The position numbers and the translations under genes were made by a program. A stretch of 64,000 nucleotides of DNA from an uncultured Hyphomicrobium sp. (GTDB lineage: Bacteria; Pseudomonadota; Alphaproteobacteria; Rhizobiales; Hyphomicrobiaceae), in the NCBI GenBank assembly GCA_934555825.1, contig CAKTFJ010000001.1, positions 495,749-559,748 of the forward strand. Direction: 5' to 3'. This document shows, one piece after another, positions 47,726 through 56,725 of this stretch (position 1 is the stretch's first letter; every line of letters begins with the position of its first letter). The notes below the pieces were generated by a model. That model searched no databases, was not told the origin of the DNA, and saw only the letters and a list, made by a program, of their open reading frames with translations.

Positions 47726-48280
47726 TCAGTCGGCTGCAGGTCTCACCGCAAAGCGAATTGTGTCGGAGGGCACACCATAGACCTGAACGGCAAACGGGCC
47801 GGCGCCGATTTCGAAGCGCACGCTTTTGCGCAGCTCGTCGCAGTGGGGCGAGCCGGTATGTGCTGTCGCTTCAAGCGCTTTTCCACCCTGTACGACGTCG
47901 ACCCAGCCGCTGGTGGAGATCGCGACCTGGTAGTGGCCTTCCGCGATGTCTTCGAAGTGGATGACGCCCGCGAAGCGCTTGGCGTCGTCCGGCTTCGGGG
48001 TGCTGGTGGGCGGAGCAGGCAGCTCGACACTTGCGGAGGGGCGCAACTGTACGCGGATGGCTTTGTCGGTCGGAGGCGTCGCGAACGTGTCGCCCGATTT
48101 CAGCGGAAGGGCGTCGTTCGCGCGGAACCATGCGCGCTCTGTATCGAGCGGCCAGACAAACTCATTGCATGCGTTTGCATTCTTGGGAGCAGCATGGTCG
48201 CCGTGCTCGTGCGCATAGCCGGCCGGAGCGAGCGCGCCGGCGATCACTGCGCCCGCAAGGAGAAGGCAATATCGAGACAT
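47726..48280 (-). CDS. Exported His-rich protein of unknown function linked to the Mop/TonB receptor locus
   Basis: The 184-residue protein has a signal peptide (MSRYCLLLAGAVIAGALAPA) ending at GYAHEHG. The mature N-terminus HEHGDHAAPKNANACNEFVW carries three closely spaced histidines plus a cysteine, a plausible metal-binding patch; a second Cys-His pair is in HTGSPHCDEL. The remainder is beta-rich (AGVIHFEDIAEGHYQVAIST, FAVQVYGVPSDTIRFAV). I recognise no family. It begins 38 bp beyond the mop stop on the same strand, so it probably belongs to the TonB receptor-mop unit and may be a periplasmic partner. Confidence 0.75.
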   Translation of the reverse strand: MSRYCLLLAGAVIAGALAPAGYAHEHGDHAAPKNANACNEFVWPLDTERAWFRANDALPLKSGDTFATPPTDKAIRVQLRPSASVELPAPPTSTPKPDDAKRFAGVIHFEDIAEGHYQVAISTSGWVDVVQGGKALEATAHTGSPHCDELRKSVRFEIGAGPFAVQVYGVPSDTIRFAVRPAAD

Positions 48281-48318
48281 GCGCGTTCACTCCTTAGTTC
48301 TGGGTAGGGCTGGCCGCG

Positions 48319-48525
48319 TCACTCGACGCCGATCATGACGTCGGAGGCTTTGATGACGGCGGACGCTGTCATTCCCTTTTCGAGCTTCAGGTCGTCGACG
48401 GCTTCGTTGGTGATCGAAGCAGTGATGGTGGATCCGCCGAGGTCGATCTTGACGTGTGCTGTGGTCGCACCTTTGACGATCTCGACGATTTTCCCCTGGA
48501 GGACGTTGCGTGCGCTGAGTCTCAT
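48319..48525 (-). CDS. mop: Molbindin (Mop/TOBE single-domain molybdate-binding protein)
   Basis: The 68-residue protein is one complete Mop domain: MRLSARNVLQGKIVEIVKGA, then TTAHVKIDLGGSTITASITN, EAVDDLKLEKGMTASAVIKA and SDVMIGVE. Such molbindins form hexamers that store or buffer molybdate or tungstate, with oxyanion ligands from the SARN and KGATTAHV loops. GGAAGGAG stands 7 nt before the ATG. A Mo-box-like operator (48549-48572) and an 11-bp inverted repeat lie immediately upstream, in the 71-bp gap after the TonB receptor gene. In Rhodobacter capsulatus the mop gene is controlled by MopA/MopB at a similar box (established knowledge). Confidence 0.9.
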   Translation of the reverse strand: MRLSARNVLQGKIVEIVKGATTAHVKIDLGGSTITASITNEAVDDLKLEKGMTASAVIKASDVMIGVE

Positions 48526-48539
48526 GATCGGGCTCCTTC

Positions 48540-48579
48540 CGCCTGGCGTTCTATATTTTCACATATATAACGCCAGGCG
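48540..48579. promoter_or_regulatory. Mo-box-like (ModE/MopA-B) operator inside an 11-bp inverted repeat upstream of mop
   Basis: The inner site at 48549-48572 reads TTCTATATT-N6-TATATAACG. The right half equals the published consensus half TATATAACG, and the left shares TATAT at the correct position with the same 6-nt spacing. It is bracketed by perfect 11-bp arms, CGCCTGGCGTT (48540-48550) and AACGCCAGGCG (48569-48579). On a read-through minus transcript these arms form a hairpin whose 3' side abuts the mop ribosome binding site. Confidence 0.65.
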
Positions 48580-48596
48580 AATTTGAAAGAGCGACG

Positions 48597-50849
48597 TCAG
48601 AACTTCACGCGAGCGTTGGCGAAGAACTGGCGTCCGGCTTCGGGGAAGCCTTCCACGAGCTCGTAGTTATCGTCGAAGAGGTTCGTGACGCCGATCGCAG
48701 CCGATGCGTTGTCGTTGAACCGATATTCGGCCTGGACGTTCGCGAGTGCATAGCTCCCTGTCTCTATGAAAGTCCGCGTGCGTCCGCTCGCGACGATGCT
48801 GTTACGGTCGCTCGCAAGCGCGAGGCTTGGGGTAATGGTGAGGTTCGGCAGAACATCCCAAGACAGGTAGAGGAAGGCTTCGTGGTCGGGTGTTCCCTCA
48901 GGCCTCGTTCCCGGCGTGATGTAGTCATAACGGCGGTGCAGATAAGTGTAGTTGCCGCCGACGCGCAGACCCGGTGCGAGATCCCAGTCGACCGATACCT
49001 CGAAGCCGTAGTGCTCGCCTGTGACGTTCTGGTTCTGAGAGACGATGGCGCCATCGGAGGGACGGATGATATATGCCGACTGGATCGAGTCCGTCAGGTC
49101 AGAATAGAAGACGGCGCCCGACACGCGCGCTTGACCGAAGAACGTTTCGGTCGCGCCGATTTCGTAGTTCGTCGACCGCTCTGGTGCGAGATCAGGGTTC
49201 GGCACGGCATATCCGAAGCGCTCGCTATAGCGTTCGAAGACGGTCGCGAAGCGTGTGCGGCTCGAGATTGTCGCGTGAGCGGTACCCGTATCCGAGAAGC
49301 GGTAAATCGCACCGCCCTGATAGTTCCAGGCATCGGCCGTAGTCAGCGCGCGATTGACGAAGGCGCCGTTGCGGAAGTCGTTGGCTTCTTTCACGTCGAG
49401 ATAGTCGTAGCTCAGGCCTGCGATGATATCGAGGTTGCGGGCGGCGTGGAACGTGTTCTCCAGGGCGAACGACCAGGTATCTTCCACGTTGCCGTGCCAC
49501 GGCTCCGTGAAGGTCGCCGGATTGTCGGGCGCCTGAATGTTGCGCTCGCTGTGATCGTCGCGACGGTAGTGGATTGCGCCTTTGAGGGTGTTCATCGGAA
49601 TGAGCTCGGTGCCCATCTCGACGAAGCCGCCGTAAGCGAAGTCGTCATAGTCGCTGTTGAACGTGGGATTGAGCATGCGCTGCGACGAGAAGGTCGCGTC
49701 GTCGAACGAGCTGAGGCGGTTCTCGAAGGTGTTGTAATAAACGTTGGTCTTCACATAGGACGCGCTGCCGAGCTGTGTCTTCGAGAGCCAGGAGAGGCTC
49801 TGGATGTCCCACCACGGCCACTGCCAATAGCGCTGCGTTTGCAGTTGCTCCTTGGCGACGTGAAGCGGGGCGTTCTTGCGGCCGCTCTGGGTGGTGTAGT
49901 TGATGCTGTACTCGTCCGTGGCGTTCGGCGTGATGCCGATCTTGGCGTTGATGCGCCAGTCGCGGAAATCCGAGTTCTCACGGATGCCGCCGTTCTCGTA
50001 CGGGTACCGCGCGTCGAATGGCGTCGACTGGCGCGGACGGAAATCGTCCGACAGGCTGAAGTGATCCTGATCGACGATGGTGCCGCTGATCTGCGCGTAA
50101 TATCCCTTCTGGCGCGTGCCGGCGTAGGCGTAGCTGCTCCACTGGTTCAGGTCGTTGATATCGCCGGTGGTCACGATGCCGGCGCGGCCTTCCGCCTCGA
50201 ACGCCTTGGTGGGCTTACGGCTGACCATGTTGATGGCGCCGCCCATGCCGCCGGGCCCGTTGAGCACCGATACATAACCCTTCTGGATCTGGATCTCGGC
50301 GAGATCCGGAGTCAGGAACCTGTTCATGTCGAGGCGATTGTCGGCCGGGAGATAGACGCGGACGCCGTCGATGGAGAGCGGCACGCGAATGCGATCGAAA
50401 CCGCGCACGTAGATGTCGCGCTCGTTCCGTCGCCCGCCCGTGGTGTGGGCGGAGACGCCGGGCGCGATGCTTACGGCTTCGTCGAGCGACTGCTTGTTAT
50501 AGGTCCACATCGCCTCGTTGGTGATGGTCGATCCGCCGACCATGTCGATCTGGCCGAGCGTGAAGGCGCCGACGCTTCCGAGGCCGGAGCCGCCGTCACC
50601 TTCGAAGTCTGCGGCGTCGTCGATCACCACACCCGGAGCCGCGGACGATGTCTGGCTCGCCGTACGGCGGCTTTTGCGGCGGATCGGCTCGGACGGGGAC
50701 TGGACGACGATGGGCGGCAGCGGTGTCGCTTCGTCGGCGGTGATGTCGCCGCCTGCGGTCGTGGCGGCCGTGTTCTGAGCCAGTGCAGGCGATGTGATGG
50801 CCGCGCAAAAGCCGGCCGCGGCCATGGCCGCGAGCAATTTTTTGGGCAT
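48597..50849 (-). CDS. TonB-dependent outer-membrane receptor, candidate molybdenum/tungsten-regulated
   Basis: The 750-residue TonB-dependent receptor has signal peptide MPKKLLAAMAAAGFCAAITS, a TonB-box-like PLPPIVVQSP near residue 45, and a plug domain (LDEAVSIAPGVSAHTTGGRR, YVRGFDRIRVPLSIDGVRVY, LNGPGGMGGAINMVSRKP). A 22-strand barrel ends FFANARVKF with the C-terminal Phe. The plug type is shared with metal-chelate receptors (siderophores and some copper or other metal uptake proteins), so substrate cannot be read from it. The control region carries a Mo-box-like palindrome, and mop follows 71 bp downstream, pointing to molybdate, tungstate or a metallophore complex (inference). ATG 50849 has GGGGGGA upstream. 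Confidence 0.9.
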   Translation of the reverse strand: MPKKLLAAMAAAGFCAAITSPALAQNTAATTAGGDITADEATPLPPIVVQSPSEPIRRKSRRTASQTSSAAPGVVIDDAADFEGDGGSGLGSVGAFTLGQIDMVGGSTITNEAMWTYNKQSLDEAVSIAPGVSAHTTGGRRNERDIYVRGFDRIRVPLSIDGVRVYLPADNRLDMNRFLTPDLAEIQIQKGYVSVLNGPGGMGGAINMVSRKPTKAFEAEGRAGIVTTGDINDLNQWSSYAYAGTRQKGYYAQISGTIVDQDHFSLSDDFRPRQSTPFDARYPYENGGIRENSDFRDWRINAKIGITPNATDEYSINYTTQSGRKNAPLHVAKEQLQTQRYWQWPWWDIQSLSWLSKTQLGSASYVKTNVYYNTFENRLSSFDDATFSSQRMLNPTFNSDYDDFAYGGFVEMGTELIPMNTLKGAIHYRRDDHSERNIQAPDNPATFTEPWHGNVEDTWSFALENTFHAARNLDIIAGLSYDYLDVKEANDFRNGAFVNRALTTADAWNYQGGAIYRFSDTGTAHATISSRTRFATVFERYSERFGYAVPNPDLAPERSTNYEIGATETFFGQARVSGAVFYSDLTDSIQSAYIIRPSDGAIVSQNQNVTGEHYGFEVSVDWDLAPGLRVGGNYTYLHRRYDYITPGTRPEGTPDHEAFLYLSWDVLPNLTITPSLALASDRNSIVASGRTRTFIETGSYALANVQAEYRFNDNASAAIGVTNLFDDNYELVEGFPEAGRQFFANARVKF

Positions 50850-50897
50850 ATTCCCCCCGCAATGAATGCGGCCCTTTTGGGGCCTCTTTCCCCTTAA

Positions 50898-50921
50898 TGT
50901 TATATTCATCTGAATATAGCG
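50898..50921. promoter_or_regulatory. Mo-box-like (ModE/MopA-B) operator upstream of the TonB-dependent receptor
   Basis: TGTTATATT-CATCTG-AATATAGCG has the ModE consensus layout (CGnTATATA-N6-TATATAnCG). The halves are near-perfect inverted repeats, and the palindrome even extends inward to GTTATATTCA-TC-TGAATATAGC with one mismatch. It lies 49-72 bp upstream of the receptor's ATG at 50849, in the promoter region just after dnaE2 ends. Confidence 0.7.
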
Positions 50922-50960
50922 TAGGGCAAGCTAAATTTTCCGATCGGTCGATTGACGACT

Positions 50961-53900
50961 TCAATGAAAGTCGCGGCTCTTGATGGGGATGCTCTCGTGC
51001 GACGCCGGATGAGACACCGCGTCCGCTTCTGCGAAGCGCTCAGGATCGCGCAGGTGCGCAAGCTCGCTCGAGAGATCGAAGAAACTTTCGGCCAGGACGT
51101 GAATAACGATGCCGGCGCGTTGTACACGGCCTTTTACGCCGAGAAAGCGCGCGGACATGACTGTGCGGCGGTTGGCGGAGAAGATCTTCGGCCAAACGAT
51201 GATGTTGGCGATGCCGGTTTCGTCTTCGAGAGTGAGGAAGACGACTTTCTTGCCGCCCGGCATCTGGCGCGTGAGCACGAGACCTGCGATGGCGATGCGC
51301 CGGTCGTGTGGCGTGTGTGCTGCGTCTCGCAATTCTTCGCTTGATATGACGCGCCGCCGAGCCAGACGGGGACGAAAGAATGCAACGGGGTGTTCCTTCA
51401 GCGAGAGGCCGGTGGTGACATAATCCTCCGCCACGTGCTCGGAGAGCGACATTGTGGGAAGCGCCACCTCGGGTTCCGTGAAGAGATCGTCGCTGACATG
51501 CGATGCGAAGAGCGGCAGATCCGCTGGTTCAGGTGCGGATAGACCAATGGCGTCCAGACGCCGCGCCGACCAGAGACCGCCGCGGCGGTCCAGCCCGAGG
51601 GAGCGCAGCGCGTCTGCTGCGGCGAGGCGTTCGACCGTGACACGGGGAAGGCCTGAGATGGCGGCAAAACGTTCGAGGCTCGCATAGCCGTTGCCACGGG
51701 TGGCGACGATGCGTTCCGCATCGGTTTTGCTCATGCCCTCGATCTGGCGGAGGCCGAGCCGTACGGCGAAACGATGCGGGCCTTGGGAGGCTGGTTCCAG
51801 TGTGCAGTCCCATGCGCTGAAGTTGACGTCGGCGGCGAGCACTTCGACTTCGTGCTCGCGTGCGTCGCGCACGAGTTGGGCGGGTTGATAGAAGCCCATC
51901 GGCAGGCTGTTCAGGATGGCTGCGCAGAACACGTCCGGATAACGGCACTTGAGCCAGGCCGAGGCATAGACGAGGAGAGCGAAGCTCGCGGCGTGGCTTT
52001 CGGGGAAGCCGTATTCGCCGAAGCCTTCGATCTGGCCGAAGCAGCTCTCGACGAATTTGGGATCGTAGCCGCGCGCCGTCATGCGGGAGATGAACTTGTC
52101 GCGGTATTTATGCACGTTGCCGTTATGGCGGAAGGTGGCCATGGCGCGGCGGAGGCCATCGGCTTCGTCGGGTGTGAATTCGGCGGCGGTGATGGCAATC
52201 TGCATTGCCTGCTCCTGAAACAGCGGCACGCCGAGCGTGCGTTTCAGCACCTCCTTGAGCTCGTCGGGATTGTGAGGGTGCGCTGGCGATGGATAGACGA
52301 TGGTCTTGGGATCCTGTTCGCGCCGCTTCAGGTAGGGGTGCACCATGTTGCCCTGGATTGGTCCGGGACGCACAATCGCAACCTCGATGACGAGGTCGTA
52401 GAACTCCTTTGGCTGCAAGCGCGGCAGCATCGACATCTGCGCGCGGCTCTCGACCTGGAACACGCCGACGGAATCCGCTTTCGAAAGCATGGCGTAAACG
52501 GCTTTGGCGTCGTCGGTGTCCTCTCCTGGAATGGTCGCGAGCGTCAAAGACGTGTCGTAATGTGTCTTGAGGAGATCGAGGCCGCGCCTCAGGCAACTCA
52601 ACATGCCGAGCCCGAGCACGTCGACCTTCATGAGGCCGAGCGTGTCGATGTCATCCTTGTCCCATTCGATGAAGGTGCGATCCGCCATGGCGGCCTTGGC
52701 GATGGGCACCGTCTCGTCGAGGCGGCGGCGCGTGAGGACGAAGCCGCCGACGTGCTGGGAGAGATGGCGCGGAAAGCCGATCAATTCGCGCGCGAGCGTG
52801 ACGGCCCGATGGATCTGCGGGTTCGAGGGATCGAAGCCCGCCTCTCGGATGTGTGCGTCGGGAAGGCCGTCGGCGTGGCTGCCCCACACCGTCTTGGCGA
52901 GGGCTGCCGTGACGTCGGGCGTGAGGCCGAGGGCTTTGCCAACGTCACGGATGGCGCGTCGCGAGCGGTAATGAATGACGGTGGCGCAGATGGCGGCGTA
53001 TTCGCGGCCGTAACGCTCATAGATGTGCTGGATGACCTCCTCGCGCCGCTCGTGCTCGAAGTCGACGTCGATGTCGGGCGGTTCGCCGCGCTCGACGGAG
53101 ATGAAGCGCGCGAATAGCAGCTTGCTTTCGTTGGGGTTGACCTCGGTGATGCGAAGACAATAGCAAACGGCGCTGTTGGCGGCTGAGCCGCGGCCTTGGC
53201 AAAGAATGCCTTCGTCGCGGGCGAACTTCACCACGTCATGCACGGTGAGGAAATAGCGTGCGTACTTAAGTTGCGCGATGATGGCGAGCTCTTCGAGGAT
53301 GCGGCCCCGAACATCGTCGGGAATGCCGTCCGGATAGCGGTGGCGGGCTCCGCTCCAGGTCAGGTCGGTGAGATGCTCCTGGGCTGTCTTTCCCAGTGGG
53401 ACGGGCTCGTTGGGATATTCGTTCTTGAGCTCACCGAGCGAGAAACGGCAGACATCTGCAATCTCGATGGTGCGTGCGATCGCATCGGGGAATGCTGAGA
53501 ACAGGCGCGCCATCTCCGCGGGCGGCTTCAAGTGTCGCTCTGCATTGGCAGCGAGGCGGAAGCCCGCCTCGTGGATTGTGCACTTTTCGCGGATGCAGGT
53601 GAGCACGTCAGCGAGCGGGCGGCGCGTGGGCGCGTGGTAGTGCACGTCGTTCGTCGCGACGAGAGGTGTGCGAGCGCGCCGTGCGAGTTCGTCGAGCAGA
53701 CCGAGGCGGCGGGGCTCGTCGCCCCGGTGGCGATGCGTGGCCGCAAGATAGCTGCGGCCGGGCGCGATGCGGCCCATGCGTTCGAGGCGCTCCGCGAAGC
53801 CTGGGGTGAGAGTGTCCGGCGGTAGGGCAATGAGGATCTGGCCGTCCGATGCGGAGAGAATCTCCTCGAAGCCGAGGTGGCATTCCGTGTGCTCGCCTTT

Positions 53901-54236
53901 TCTGGTCCTGCGCTTGCCGTCCGTCAGCAGGCGGCAGAGACGCGCGTAGGCTTCGCGGTCGGTGGGGCAGGCGATGGTTTCGAAGCCGTCGACGGTGACG
54001 AGGTGCGTGGCGACGATCAGCTTCACTGCCCTTTGGCCAAGGGTTTCCTGCTTCGCTTTCTCCAGTTTCTTCCATTCGTCGTAGGCGCGCACGACACCGG
54101 AGAAGCTATTGCGATCTGCAATCGCGATGGCGTCGAGGCCGAGCGCTTCGGCAGCTGCCACCATTTCCGCAGGGTGGGATGCGCCGCGCAGGAATGAGAA
54201 GTTGGTCGTGACGGCGAGCTCGGCGTAGCGGGTCAT
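50961..54236 (-). CDS. dnaE2: Error-prone DNA polymerase DnaE2 (ImuC)
   Basis: This 1091-residue C-family polymerase alpha subunit is the catalytic part of the SOS mutasome. The PHP domain opens [20 protein letters not shown], with [14 protein letters not shown] later. The polymerase core has [18 protein letters not shown] and the catalytic acids in [20 protein letters not shown] and [19 protein letters not shown]. Helix-hairpin-helix and OB regions follow ([40 protein letters not shown]). Its short C-terminus (ending with a few residues after VSHPASHES) lacks the tau-binding extension of DnaE1. It lies 29 bp after imuB in the imuA-imuB-dnaE2 operon, driven by the SOS box at 56619. Confidence 0.96.
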   Translation of the reverse strand: MTRYAELAVTTNFSFLRGASHPAEMVAAAEALGLDAIAIADRNSFSGVVRAYDEWKKLEKAKQETLGQRAVKLIVATHLVTVDGFETIACPTDREAYARLCRLLTDGKRRTRKGEHTECHLGFEEILSASDGQILIALPPDTLTPGFAERLERMGRIAPGRSYLAATHRHRGDEPRRLGLLDELARRARTPLVATNDVHYHAPTRRPLADVLTCIREKCTIHEAGFRLAANAERHLKPPAEMARLFSAFPDAIARTIEIADVCRFSLGELKNEYPNEPVPLGKTAQEHLTDLTWSGARHRYPDGIPDDVRGRILEELAIIAQLKYARYFLTVHDVVKFARDEGILCQGRGSAANSAVCYCLRITEVNPNESKLLFARFISVERGEPPDIDVDFEHERREEVIQHIYERYGREYAAICATVIHYRSRRAIRDVGKALGLTPDVTAALAKTVWGSHADGLPDAHIREAGFDPSNPQIHRAVTLARELIGFPRHLSQHVGGFVLTRRRLDETVPIAKAAMADRTFIEWDKDDIDTLGLMKVDVLGLGMLSCLRRGLDLLKTHYDTSLTLATIPGEDTDDAKAVYAMLSKADSVGVFQVESRAQMSMLPRLQPKEFYDLVIEVAIVRPGPIQGNMVHPYLKRREQDPKTIVYPSPAHPHNPDELKEVLKRTLGVPLFQEQAMQIAITAAEFTPDEADGLRRAMATFRHNGNVHKYRDKFISRMTARGYDPKFVESCFGQIEGFGEYGFPESHAASFALLVYASAWLKCRYPDVFCAAILNSLPMGFYQPAQLVRDAREHEVEVLAADVNFSAWDCTLEPASQGPHRFAVRLGLRQIEGMSKTDAERIVATRGNGYASLERFAAISGLPRVTVERLAAADALRSLGLDRRGGLWSARRLDAIGLSAPEPADLPLFASHVSDDLFTEPEVALPTMSLSEHVAEDYVTTGLSLKEHPVAFFRPRLARRRVISSEELRDAAHTPHDRRIAIAGLVLTRQMPGGKKVVFLTLEDETGIANIIVWPKIFSANRRTVMSARFLGVKGRVQRAGIVIHVLAESFFDLSSELAHLRDPERFAEADAVSHPASHESIPIKSRDFH

Positions 54237-54265
54237 GTTCCTATGCTCGGGAGAAGCTTGGGGGC

Positions 54266-55897
54266 TCACGGGAAGAGGCCGTGCACGAACCAGCGTGCGT
54301 CGGTTGTCTCGCGGCCGGGGATACCTTCGCGGTAGAGCCAGAGCCTGCGGCCGGTTCCATCCTCGACAAGGTAATAGTCGCGTGTCGGAGCATCCGCGCC
54401 GTCCCGCCACCATTCGGCGGCGATGCGTTCGGGGCCCTGCGTGCGGGCGATCGTCGAGAGCGTGCCGCGCCAGCGGATGCGCAGCGGCGGGCCGTCGGGG
54501 ACGAGGGCGACGACGTTCGCGGGTTCGGGATGTGCGAGCAGGAGCGGCGGGCGCGGTTGTGCGGTTTCGAACGCGGGCCAGCTCGACGCATCGTCGGGTG
54601 TCATGCAGGAGATCTGACTGCGTTCGGGGAGATGACTTTCGACGGGTGCCAGATGGCGGACGCTTTGCGGACCGAGGCGTTGGCGCAGGGCGTCGTGCAG
54701 ACGCGTGCAGCGGCGCGTCCTTTCGGTTTCGTCGGACCGCGCGAGGGTCCTTTGGCGCGGTGCCATTGCCTCTGCCACGGTTACGGAGAGGCGGAGCGTT
54801 TCGAAGCCGAACCCGGCTTCGAGGCTGCGTGCGTGCCGTTCGAGGCGGAGACGAAGGAGGCGGGCGACGTGCTCGGGGCTGCGGGTCGGGAGTGCGAGGC
54901 CGAACGGGATCTCGTGGGCTGCGCCGTCGACGCGATAGAGAGTGAGCCGCAGAGCGCGTGCGCCTTTGCCGTCCGCTTCGAGGCGGGGCACGAGATCGTC
55001 CATCAGGCGCGTTGCAACGGCGACGATGGCCTCCTCGCTGTCGATGGGTTCGAGCAGCGTGCGGATTTGCGTGTATGCGGGCGGAGGGGTGAGGAACGCC
55101 AGCGGTTCCGGAGCGCGGCCGAGTGCCCGGTCGAGACGAAGCAGGAGTTCTTTTTCGAAGCGCGCGGCGAAGGGCGCGCGGTGCTGGCCGAGGAGCGTAC
55201 CGACGCGCTTCAGACCGAGGCGGCGGAGGGTGACGGCGGTTGCGGGATCGAGGCGGAGCGCTTCGATAGGCAAGGGAGCGAGAGCGTTGGCTTCCGTTCC
55301 TGCCGGTAAGATCGCGCGGTTCGTGCGAGCGAAATGCGCGAGTGCCCAGGCGGCGCCGGGCGTCTCGGCAACGGCGATGCGCGCCGGGAGGTTAGCGGCA
55401 TCGAGGCGCTCTGCGAGATCTGCGAGCAGGTTCTCTTCGCCGCCCAGGAGATGCGCCGCACCCGTGATGTCGAGGAAGAGGCCGTCGGTGCCGCTCTCGG
55501 CTTTGAAGAGCGCGACGGAGGGCGTGTAGCGTGTGGCCCAGTGTGCGAGACGTTCGAGGGCTGCCGTGTCGGCCATGGGGTCGGCCTGGCGAACCTGGAG
55601 GCTGCCCAGGCGTGCGCGCGCGTCCGCAAGGCGCATGCCGGGGGCGAGACCGGCATCCGCCGCTGCCGGATTGACGGCGACGATGCAGGGCGCCGTCTCG
55701 GAGGCTTCGGCGATGACGAAGGGGCGCGCGGGATTAACCGGCGCGCGCGATGAGCGCTTCCGTTCCGCAGCATGTAGTTTCGGCTGCTCCGCAGCATGTA
55801 GTTCCCGCTGCTCCGCAGCAGGTTGTTCCCGCTGCTCCGCAGCGAGCCGTCGATGCACCGGCCACTGCGGCAGCCAGAGCGAAACGATGCGTGGCAT
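54266..55897 (-). CDS. imuB: ImuB, Y-family polymerase-like mutasome hub
   Basis: The 543-residue Y-family-like protein is probably catalytically inactive; ImuB normally links ImuA and DnaE2 to the beta clamp. It opens [20 protein letters not shown], the conserved ImuB start, so the ATG at 55897 is well supported. Residues of about 19-48 are an unusual insertion of 8-residue repeats ([28 protein letters not shown]), encoded by a 24-bp tandem repeat. The core continues [20 protein letters not shown] and [19 protein letters not shown], then the little-finger region and a C-terminal domain with [20 protein letters not shown] and [10 protein letters not shown]. The first 54 codons overlap the end of imuA in another frame. 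Confidence 0.94.
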   Translation of the reverse strand: MPRIVSLWLPQWPVHRRLAAEQREQPAAEQRELHAAEQPKLHAAERKRSSRAPVNPARPFVIAEASETAPCIVAVNPAAADAGLAPGMRLADARARLGSLQVRQADPMADTAALERLAHWATRYTPSVALFKAESGTDGLFLDITGAAHLLGGEENLLADLAERLDAANLPARIAVAETPGAAWALAHFARTNRAILPAGTEANALAPLPIEALRLDPATAVTLRRLGLKRVGTLLGQHRAPFAARFEKELLLRLDRALGRAPEPLAFLTPPPAYTQIRTLLEPIDSEEAIVAVATRLMDDLVPRLEADGKGARALRLTLYRVDGAAHEIPFGLALPTRSPEHVARLLRLRLERHARSLEAGFGFETLRLSVTVAEAMAPRQRTLARSDETERTRRCTRLHDALRQRLGPQSVRHLAPVESHLPERSQISCMTPDDASSWPAFETAQPRPPLLLAHPEPANVVALVPDGPPLRIRWRGTLSTIARTQGPERIAAEWWRDGADAPTRDYYLVEDGTGRRLWLYREGIPGRETTDARWFVHGLFP

Positions 55898-56576
55898 GAT
55901 CGAACTCCAACACCCAATCTCCTGGCCGTCCGTTGCGGCACCGTTCGAGCGCGACGTTCCAGCGCCAGGCCGTCACCAGACCGAAGCGGTCGCGCGTGGC
56001 CGAAGCCCTGCCGATGCGCCAGCGTGTGGCGGCCGTCGGGACGGGCGCGATGCCGTCCGGCCGCAGAAGCAGCAGCGGCAGGCCGGCTTCGCGGGCCGCG
56101 TGATGCAATCTCTGGCTCGTCTTGAGATCGACTTTCCCGCCGAGCACGCTTGCGACGGCAGCGGGGCCCTCGGCGCGGAGGGCTTCCTCCGTGGCCCAGA
56201 GGGCTTCGGCTTCGTCCGTGGTTTCGACCAGCGTCAGGCGTGCGGGGGCGAGGCCGAATGCGTTGAGGCCCGCGCCGTGCGGACGCCCGCACCGCATGAG
56301 CTTCTTCGCGGCGAGCAGGAGAAGCAGCGGCGTTTTCTCCGGCATGTGGCCGAGGAGGGCGAGCATGAACCCGAAGGCCGAGGGAAGATCGGCTTCCGTG
56401 GCAGGTGCGATCTCGTGAAGAGTCCCGAAAACCAGTCCGCCGTGCGGCAGATGGTGATCAAGCGCGGGCACGCCGAAGGAAAGGGCAGCGTGCTCTCCTT
56501 TCGGCACGCCTTCCAGGCGGGCAAGCTGCTGGCGCAACTCGCGCACGGCGGCCTTGCGCGCCATTTCGTGAGGCAT
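55734..56576 (-). CDS. imuA: ImuA, RecA-like mutasome accessory protein
   Basis: The 280-residue protein is related to RecA/SulA and stimulates DnaE2-dependent mutagenesis together with ImuB. The core shows FGVPALDHHLPHGGLVFGTL, EIAPATEADLPSAFGFMLAL, then RWRIGRASATRDRFGLVTAW and [12 protein letters not shown]. The conserved part ends near residue 232. The remaining 48 residues, including Cys-rich 8-residue repeats ([24 protein letters not shown]), read through the start of imuB in a second frame for 164 bp. ATG 56576 (MPHEMARK) with GGAGAAAG upstream is chosen; TTG 56600 is possible. A perfect SOS box is 43 bp upstream. Confidence 0.93.
   Translation of the reverse strand: MPHEMARKAAVRELRQQLARLEGVPKGEHAALSFGVPALDHHLPHGGLVFGTLHEIAPATEADLPSAFGFMLALLGHMPEKTPLLLLLAAKKLMRCGRPHGAGLNAFGLAPARLTLVETTDEAEALWATEEALRAEGPAAVASVLGGKVDLKTSQRLHHAAREAGLPLLLLRPDGIAPVPTAATRWRIGRASATRDRFGLVTAWRWNVALERCRNGRPGDWVLEFDHATHRFALAAAVAGASTARCGAAGTTCCGAAGTTCCGAAETTCCGTEALIARAG
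55765..55844. repeat. 24-bp tandem repeat (about 3.3 copies), coding in two frames
   Basis: CCGCAGCA recurs at 55765, 55789 and 55813, and as CCGCAGCG at 55837, exactly 24 bp apart, with near-identical sequence between. Each unit encodes eight residues of ImuB (AAEQREL/H type) and eight of ImuA (CGAAGTTC type) in different frames of the same strand. The length is a multiple of 3, so unit gain or loss keeps both frames open. Confidence 0.9.
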
Positions 56577-56618
56577 CGGGCTTTCTCCGGGTGGGTTCAA
56601 CGCTCAAGAGAAAGAATA

Positions 56619-56633
56619 GAACAAAATGGGAAC
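56619..56633. promoter_or_regulatory. LexA (SOS) box upstream of imuA-imuB-dnaE2
   Basis: GAAC-AAAATGG-GAAC is a perfect match to the alphaproteobacterial LexA operator GAAC-N7-GAAC (GTTC-N7-GTTC on the other strand). It lies 43 bp upstream of the imuA start and about 93 bp from the divergent gene at 56726. Confidence 0.88.
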
Positions 56634-56725
56634 ATTTCAAGAGGCAATGCCCCTTCACAGGCCGGTCCGGCTCAGGCAAGGTCGGGGCCCTTAGAACTTC
56701 CGTACACCTCCGACCAAATTGAGCC

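Noticed and set aside
48882..50897. A 671-codon plus-strand frame opposite the TonB receptor
   Set aside because: It mirrors the receptor gene, has Val/Asp/Arg-rich composition and no recognisable motif.
55765..55844. Short regularly spaced repeats considered as a CRISPR array
   Set aside because: The 24-bp units are directly adjacent with no spacers and lie in two coding frames; this is a coding minisatellite.
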